DNA of 64,000 nt from Canariomyces notabilis. Its lineage: Eukaryota; Ascomycota; Sordariomycetes; Sordariales; Chaetomiaceae. Made by a program: the position numbers and the translations under genes. Below, piece after piece: positions 58,702-64,000 of the stretch. The notes beneath the pieces were generated by a model. It saw only the letters and a program-made list of their open reading frames with translations, was not told the origin of the DNA and did no database searches. Location: assembly GCF_033297395.1 (NCBI RefSeq), contig NW_027041824.1, positions 2,261,687 through 2,325,686 on the forward strand. The letters are read 5' to 3'. Positions within the stretch are counted from its first letter, which is position 1, and every line of letters starts with the position of its first letter.

Positions 58702-59558
58702 ATGATACCTCGACAGCCATACGCTCCAACGCCTCATAGCTATGTCCCTAACACGACGCTGTCGGCCACGATCAATCTTGATGAAGCGCGTTGCCCCGCA
58801 CATAGTTTAACACCTAGAGCACTCCAACCGTGCAACCACTAACAAAACACACAGGAGGTGAAGCTCACCGAGACACGCGCGGAGCGCGACTTGCAAGACT
58901 CGCTGGCCGAGATATTCAGCATCATTGTCACGATTGACGAGCTCGAAAAGGCCTTTCTCAAGGATGCGATCCCCGAAGCGGACTACACCGAGATTTGCGA
59001 GCGGTCGCTGAAGCAGTACAAGTCGCTGGTGGCCGATGAAACGGTAGCAAAAGCGTTTGTGGGACTGGAGGAATTCAAGGCCGAGTGGGATGTATGTACC
59101 GGTGTACTGGCCCGCAATGGGCTGCTATGTTGGTCGTGTTTGCTGACAACGGATTCCAATCACTACAGCTCGAGGTTCCCCGTGCGACGGAGCGGATACG
59201 GGTGGGGATGCCATCGACGGCCGTGACTACAACCTCGGGTCCGCCTGCTGCGCCCGCCGCGGCGGGTAATACCAGCGGCACCTTGATTTTAGAGGCGACG
59301 CAGGATTTTATCACATTTTTGGATGCCTTGAGGCTTGGATTGTTGGCCAAGGACCAGCTACACCCGCTCCTGACAGACGTGATCCAGTCGGTGAACAAGG
59401 TGACAGACAGGGACTTCGAGAATAGGGGCAAGATTGTGCAGTGGCTCATTACGCTGAATCAGATGAAGGCTACAGAAGAGCTGAGCGAGGACCAAGCGCG
59501 GGAGCTGGAGCTAGACATCAACTCTGCCTACCAAGGGTTCAAGAGTACCCTCTCGTAA
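58702..59558 (+). CDS. VPS28: VPS28, ESCRT-I subunit
   Basis: Three exons, 58702-58785, 58855-59091 and 59169-59558; 236 residues. The N-terminus (PYAPTPHSYVPNTTLSATINLDE) and the following KLTETRAERDLQDSLAEIF segment match fungal Vps28. A Pro/Ala/Gly-rich linker leads to the C-terminal four-helix domain (FITFLDALRLGLLAKDQLHPLL). Vps28 joins Vps23 and Vps37 in ESCRT-I, and its C-terminal domain contacts ESCRT-II in sorting ubiquitinated cargo into multivesicular bodies. The first intron (69 bp) appears to start with GC rather than GT: no GT donor keeps frame, while the branch site (cactaac) and acceptor (cacacag) are excellent. The second intron is 77 bp and standard. Confidence 0.92.
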
Positions 59559-59647
59559 AGCACACTGTTCAAAAGCCCCGTCTGACATGCTCCCATGTGG
59601 CTGGATCAATCACCCGGCTGCCTTACAGTTTGCGTTCCGCATCTTAT

Positions 59648-61321
59648 CTATATCAAAAAGGTCCAGAAGCTCGGATATACAAACTCCTCCTCGAATATCC
59701 TCCTGACTTGTTCCAGAACAAACCTCTCCACCTTGCCCACGTTCCTCAAGCTTTGCCGCCCGCTCTCCCTCTGCCCAATCTCACTCTCAACCCTAATCTC
59801 CTGCAACAACCCTCCCAATTTCGCAGCTCCTCCCCCGGTCTGCGCCGCTCCTCCTCCAACCCCCCCTCCACCCCTCTGCTGCTCCTGCCTTCTTCTTCTA
59901 CCCGCTACCCCTACCCCTACCCCTCCATCCCCATCCCCATCTCCACCCCCAATTCCATGCTGCCCTCCCTCTTCTTCCTCCTCATCATCCCCTCCGTTTT
60001 GCTCCTCCTCCCCCCCGACAGCAGCGACGGCATCCTCAGGACTGAGAAAACAAAAGTGCACCCGCTTCCTGATCTTGGCCAGCACCCCGACGCCGTCAAA
60101 GGTCAGGCCCGTGATGCTCAGGCGGACGGGGATCCCGACGAAGCTCGGCATGGGGTAGTCGAGCAGGATGTCGGCCGTCAGCAGCAGCCGCACGTCGCCT
60201 GCGTAGCGGATCCGGAAAACGGCCTGCACGTCCTCGATGCGGCGCTCCCGGAGGCGGGGCTGTTCTTGTTGTTGTTGTTGCTGGGGTTGGGGGATACTAC
60301 TACTGTCGGTGGCCGGGTTGGTCTGGTTGTTGTGGTTATGGCTGTGCTCGTCACCGTCGGCGATGGCGGAGGAGGAGCTGGCTAGACCTGCTGCTGCTGC
60401 TGCTGCTGCTTCGTCGCGGGTTGGCGGGCGGGAGGCGGTGCCCGCCGAGGTTGGGGCGAGTGTTGACACGCTGTGTTTTTCCCGCAGTGAAGGGTTGTTG
60501 GGGGGCAAATAGGATGGGTTGGTGGTGGGCGTGCCTGAGACGACGCCTGGCCTAGCCGGGGGGGGCGCGGGAGTGAGGCCGACGGTAGGGCTGAAGTCGC
60601 TGACTGAGATGGAGCTCTGCGATGGGTTCCGGCTGTGGCTGGGCTGGGGGTGCGGCTGCTGGACGCCGACGCCAAAGCTGGCGGCGTAGTGCGGTAGGTT
60701 CGGCACTGAGGAGCTGTGCCCGTGACCTTCGAGCCAACTGGCAGTATTGAGATGGTGCGCGCCGGCTACTGCGGCAAGCGGGGTTTGGGTCCCTGAGAGG
60801 CCGGTTGCGAGGTGGGAATGGAAATAGTGTAAGCTAGACGTGCCCCCTGGAATGCCCGGGGTAGAAACGCGCAGAAACTGGGTGCCGGGATCTCCGTTGC
60901 GGGGGTGCCCAGCTCCGGGGCCCCCGGACCCGCCGAAGTTGAGATGTGGAAGCTGGGTAGCGTGAGGCCGGGAGCGGCCTGATGGTTTCTCGGCCTCGGC
61001 TTGGTGCCTCCGGCGGTCGTCCGGCAGGTGTGCGGCAGTACCGACTAGCTCATCTTGGTCATCCGAGTTTTCGGAGTCATCGGAGTCAAGATCCGAGTCG
61101 ACATGGTCCTCATAAAAATCTGGTAACGGGTCGGTGATGTCCTTGAGTTCGATCTCGGGCGGAATGCTGCCGAACTGAAAATCGTGGACAGTGACCGACT
61201 TGATGAAGCGCGGCAAGGGAACCGACTGGAACTTTGTGTGGATGAAGTCCCGGATCTTGGCGGCAAGCTCCTGGCCGTCAGGGCCGCCGGTGACTGTCTC
61301 CCAGTTCAGGTCGATCGACAT
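59648..61321 (-). CDS. MDM12: MDM12, ERMES complex subunit
   Basis: Single exon, 557 residues. The N-terminus MSIDLNWETVTGGPDGQ and FIKSVTVHDFQFGSIPPEIELKDI are diagnostic of Mdm12. The SMP lipid-transfer domain is split by long low-complexity stretches: an acidic Asp/Ser block near 75-92, a Gly/Ser/Pro/His-rich region of about 230 residues, and a Glu- then Gly-rich stretch at about 440-510. The protein ends RRIFEEEFVYPSFWTFLI. Mdm12 bridges Mmm1 in the ER and Mdm10/Mdm34 on mitochondria, and carries phospholipids between them. It is about twice as long as the yeast protein because of these insertions. Its stop codon lies only about 90 bp from that of VPS28. Confidence 0.94.
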   Translation of the reverse strand: MSIDLNWETVTGGPDGQELAAKIRDFIHTKFQSVPLPRFIKSVTVHDFQFGSIPPEIELKDITDPLPDFYEDHVDSDLDSDDSENSDDQDELVGTAAHLPDDRRRHQAEAEKPSGRSRPHATQLPHLNFGGSGGPGAGHPRNGDPGTQFLRVSTPGIPGGTSSLHYFHSHLATGLSGTQTPLAAVAGAHHLNTASWLEGHGHSSSVPNLPHYAASFGVGVQQPHPQPSHSRNPSQSSISVSDFSPTVGLTPAPPPARPGVVSGTPTTNPSYLPPNNPSLREKHSVSTLAPTSAGTASRPPTRDEAAAAAAAGLASSSSAIADGDEHSHNHNNQTNPATDSSSIPQPQQQQQQEQPRLRERRIEDVQAVFRIRYAGDVRLLLTADILLDYPMPSFVGIPVRLSITGLTFDGVGVLAKIRKRVHFCFLSPEDAVAAVGGEEEQNGGDDEEEEEGGQHGIGGGDGDGDGGVGVGVAGRRRRQEQQRGGGGVGGGAAQTGGGAAKLGGLLQEIRVESEIGQRESGRQSLRNVGKVERFVLEQVRRIFEEEFVYPSFWTFLI

Positions 61322-62154
61322 GGAAGTGATGATGCTGGACCATGCGGAGAGGAAGTACGGCAGGCAATGCCAGCCTGCCAGGTGAAGCTATTCTAAGCAA
61401 GTGAGAAGGGTTAAGGGTCGACTATGTCTATTGGGCAAGTATTGGATTGTCAGGTTTTGATCTGTCTGGAATGCTGGTGGTCGCAAGCACTCCCTGAGGT
61501 AGAAGTACCGGACATCGGCAAGTGGTCTGGTGTATTCGCGAGTGAATGACACTTCCTTCGGCTCCAATGAGATGAAGTTGAGATTGTGAGTGAGTGAGTG
61601 GTAAGCGATGAAGCGAAGACAAACCAAACCAGCTATGACTACTACGTAGAGACGAGCGAAGTTGCCTGGTCGAAAGTGCATTAAATCAATCTCCACAAGA
61701 TATGATGCTTGCCTTCAATTCGATGCAACTGTACAGAAGCGTCCATTTTTTCGTTCATTCAAGGTCACGAACACGTTGGGTCTGACGTTGAAGCTCCCGC
61801 TCAACCCTAACCCAGCGTTGATGAATTGCCGAAGCGGGCTGGCCACGACCGGGTCCACAGTGCCAAGAACCTAGCCCGGCAGTCCACAAGTTTCCCAGGC
61901 AACGACACGCTCGTAAATCAACAACTGGCATTTGTCTTTGCCCCCCACAAAAGTCTTCACCAAGCAAGTCGCTGTTGCAGAGTAAACAACAAGTGACAAT
62001 ACCTAGCCTTTCGACTCACCACTTATCTCAACTTTACTATGAGGGAGTAACTGCTAGTGGCTGTTGCCTTTATCCCTCTTTTTGACCTTTTGTTTTTACT
62101 TTTGACTTTTTCCTGCTGTGCCCCTAAAATCAGCCAAACAGTAAACTAGCCAAA
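61322..62154. promoter_or_regulatory. Divergent region between MDM12 and the AT-hook gene
   Basis: 833 bp. Contains a telobox-like AACCCTAACCC at 61803-61813 and a T-rich stretch at 62070-62110 shortly before the right-hand start codon. No gene seen. Confidence 0.45.
61803..61813 (-). repeat. Telobox-like motif (aaccctaaccc)
   Basis: Nearly two units of the CCCTAA telomere repeat, about 340 bp before the AT-hook gene. Third such site in the window. Confidence 0.45.
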
Positions 62155-64000
62155 ATGGATCCCCAGTCACCGCCAAAGAGGATGACACGGGCGCGGGCAG
62201 CGGCGAAGACGGCAGAGCCCGACACAAAGACAACGCGCATCGTGACTACCGCAGCCAAGGCCAGGGCTACCCGCACCACCACCACCACCACAACCGCCCC
62301 GCGAAGAGCATCCAAGAGGAAAACCCGGTCTGACGAAGGCGAGGACGAAGACTACGACGAACTGGAGCAAATTGACCAACAAATGCCCTCAACTGCGACT
62401 GCGACGAAACCTGCTCGGGGCCGAGGCCGCCCAAAGAAGGTCGCCATTGCCGAGCCTGAAGCACAGCCAGAGCCAGTACCCGCACCAACTCGGAGCCGCG
62501 GGAGGCCTAAGAAAACGGCCGACCCTGTAGCAGAAGACGAGATTTCAAGGGTAAAGCCTACCAGGAAAACCAGTGCCAAAAAGGCAGAAGAGGCCGAATG
62601 TCCCGTCGAGCCGACCAAGAAGACGACGCGCGGACGCGCAACTACGTCGACAGCTGCCACGGCCGCCAAGTCGCTTTCAAAGCCTGCCGTTAAAAAGACG
62701 GTCAAGTTTGAAGAGCCCGAGAAGGAGAACATCGTCCCCGCCACCTCCACCTCAGCTCCAAGCAAGGCTTCGACAAAGGCCCCCGCGCCCGCTACCACTG
62801 GAGGCCTGCGGGGAAAGCCAATTCGCAAGGCAGCCTCTACCACCAGCCGGACCGCCCGCGGTACCAAGGCAGCCGCTGACAAGGCTCCATCAAGCGAGAA
62901 GGAGGAGAAACCAATGCCATTAAGCCCTAAGAAGATCAACCAATTAGCTTTGAATCGCGGCATCGAATCAGACGACGAGCTCGGTATGGACGAGAATGTG
63001 CCCGTTAGGAGACTCAAAAAGGCCCCCATCAAAGCTGTCACAACCACCAAGTCCTCAGCACCGATAGTCACGGAGCCCATCATCTCCCAGAAGGATGAAG
63101 ATGGCGAAGCTAGCAAGCCCGAAACCGATCCGGCTGCGCTCATACTATGTACTCCTGCCAAGCGGCTTCCCCAATCTGCTTGGAAAGGCAGCATCAAGTC
63201 CCCCGCGAAGCGCGTTGAAGGGCTGCTCGGGCCGGCTTTGTCTCAGAGCTCGAAAGAGGACCAGATATCCCAATCACCGGTCAAGATCGGGCTTTTGCAG
63301 ACCCCAGCTAAGAGGCAGCCTCTAAGCCAGAATTCTATGGGCACTCAAATTGGAGTTTCGCCACTGAAAATCTCGCTGCTGTCGTCTCCCGCCAAGCGTT
63401 CGATTTCGCCCATCAAAACATTGCCCCCCAGAATCGAAGAGGACGAGGCCCTGGGCCAGAGCCCGGCTCCGAAGCCCACTCTGCTCGCCAGCCCGATGCC
63501 TGTGATTCCTAATGACGTTGGGGAGGAGCATGCACCCGCAGACGCGGCGACCGAAGAGACGAATGATGACCACGTCATCCCCGAGTCTCCCACAAGATCC
63601 CCATTCCCCGGTCGTCTGTCTGCTGTCTTGGCTCGACATGCTGACCCGGCTTTGACACCTCCCACGTTGAGTCTGTCCGAGCAGACGTCGAATGATGAGG
63701 CAGAGGTTGATTTGGCCGAGAAAGCTCCGAAGTATGAGGAACTCGAGCCATCTGGCGATCCCATGATTCTGGACAACGCGCCCACAGAGGCTTGCACGGT
63801 GGCGTCGACCAGCACGACACCACCCTCCTCTCCTCCCGGTACTGCCATTCCCATGTTTGGCTTGCGTGAGAAGGATCTTGATCCCTATGGAGACATTGCG
63901 GACTCCGACTCCGACGATGAATTGCCGCGGCAAGTCAGACGTCCCTCTGCCTTCGCTGCGACACCTACCACGCCTTCACATGCTGTTACAGGGACTCGCG
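62155..64000 (+). CDS. AT-hook, Ser-Pro-rich nuclear protein (partial, runs off the window)
   Basis: An ATG at 62155 (caaaATGG) opens a frame that stays open for 615 codons to the window edge. Two AT-hook cores (GRGRPKK, SRGRPKK) and many Lys/Arg-rich stretches point to DNA binding. Repeated (S/T)PAKR motifs (CTPAKR, SPAKR, TPAKR, SPAKR) with nearby hydrophobic residues (KIGLL, KISLL) recur at 30-60 residue spacing from about residue 325. They look like cyclin-dependent kinase sites. An acidic DPYGDIADSDSDDE segment is near the visible end. No enzymatic domain is seen. A chromatin or chromosome-segregation role would fit, but I do not recognise the orthologue and the C-terminus is missing. 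Confidence 0.82.
   Translation, partial: MDPQSPPKRMTRARAAAKTAEPDTKTTRIVTTAAKARATRTTTTTTTAPRRASKRKTRSDEGEDEDYDELEQIDQQMPSTATATKPARGRGRPKKVAIAEPEAQPEPVPAPTRSRGRPKKTADPVAEDEISRVKPTRKTSAKKAEEAECPVEPTKKTTRGRATTSTAATAAKSLSKPAVKKTVKFEEPEKENIVPATSTSAPSKASTKAPAPATTGGLRGKPIRKAASTTSRTARGTKAAADKAPSSEKEEKPMPLSPKKINQLALNRGIESDDELGMDENVPVRRLKKAPIKAVTTTKSSAPIVTEPIISQKDEDGEASKPETDPAALILCTPAKRLPQSAWKGSIKSPAKRVEGLLGPALSQSSKEDQISQSPVKIGLLQTPAKRQPLSQNSMGTQIGVSPLKISLLSSPAKRSISPIKTLPPRIEEDEALGQSPAPKPTLLASPMPVIPNDVGEEHAPADAATEETNDDHVIPESPTRSPFPGRLSAVLARHADPALTPPTLSLSEQTSNDEAEVDLAEKAPKYEELEPSGDPMILDNAPTEACTVASTSTTPPSSPPGTAIPMFGLREKDLDPYGDIADSDSDDELPRQVRRPSAFAATPTTPSHAVTGTR

Overview
The window is nuclear DNA of a filamentous ascomycete, most likely a Sordariomycete and possibly one of the Sordariales/Chaetomiaceae (family-level placement is inference). 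The reasons are short introns of about 40-160 bp with GT..AG ends and CTAAC/CTGAC-type branch sites, a CYT-18-type mitochondrial tyrosyl-tRNA synthetase, a Zn2Cys6 regulator, a BTA1 betaine-lipid synthase, ERMES and ESCRT-I subunits, and TTAGGG-type telomeric motifs. I assembled exons by hand from frame, splice consensus and protein continuity. Nothing in the window is bacterial, viral or a CRISPR system, and I saw no intact transposon.

Layout. 0.6-3 kb: a secreted or membrane von Willebrand A protein. 4.1-7.6 kb: a two-exon unknown protein of about 1,134 residues. 8.9-10.1 kb (-): a SET-domain protein, followed by two weak small gene candidates up to 12.1 kb. 12.1-16.1 kb and 17.6-24.2 kb are gene-poor, and between them lies a cysteine-pair protein of unknown function. 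24.2-26.9 kb (-): a ZZ/EF-hand membrane protein. 27.4-30.1 kb: VPS53. 30.6-32.2 kb: NPR2. 32.4-34.5 kb (-): mitochondrial TyrRS. 34.9-35.6 kb: SDH4. 37.5-39.3 kb (-): a Zn2Cys6 transcription factor. 42.3-45.0 kb (-): BTA1. 46.6-49.0 kb: ADA3/NGG1. 49.7-51.4 kb (-): a transmembrane RING-H2 protein. 53.3-55.8 kb: a DUF726 hydrolase-like protein. 56.0-58.4 kb (-): NOC2. 58.7-59.6 kb: VPS28. 59.6-61.3 kb (-): MDM12. 62.2 kb to the edge: the start of an AT-hook protein.

Most recognised genes are conserved housekeeping functions: membrane traffic (VPS53, VPS28), TORC1 nutrient control (NPR2), mitochondria (TyrRS, SDH4, MDM12), ribosome assembly (NOC2), chromatin (ADA3, SET protein) and phosphorus-free lipid synthesis (BTA1). 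They are individually transcribed and do not form a cluster. Several pairs share short divergent intergenic regions (ZZ/EF-hand with VPS53, TyrRS with SDH4, NOC2 with VPS28) or converge closely (NPR2/TyrRS, DUF726/NOC2, VPS28/MDM12 only about 90 bp apart).

The least understood items are the VWA surface protein, the 1,134-residue protein, the Cys-pair protein, the ZZ/EF-hand protein and the AT-hook protein. Structural oddities include an apparent GC-AG intron in VPS28, an 18-nt exon in SDH4, tandem acceptors in ADA3, a Gly/Ser-rich insertion in NPR2, and three tandem hairpin units just after VPS53.
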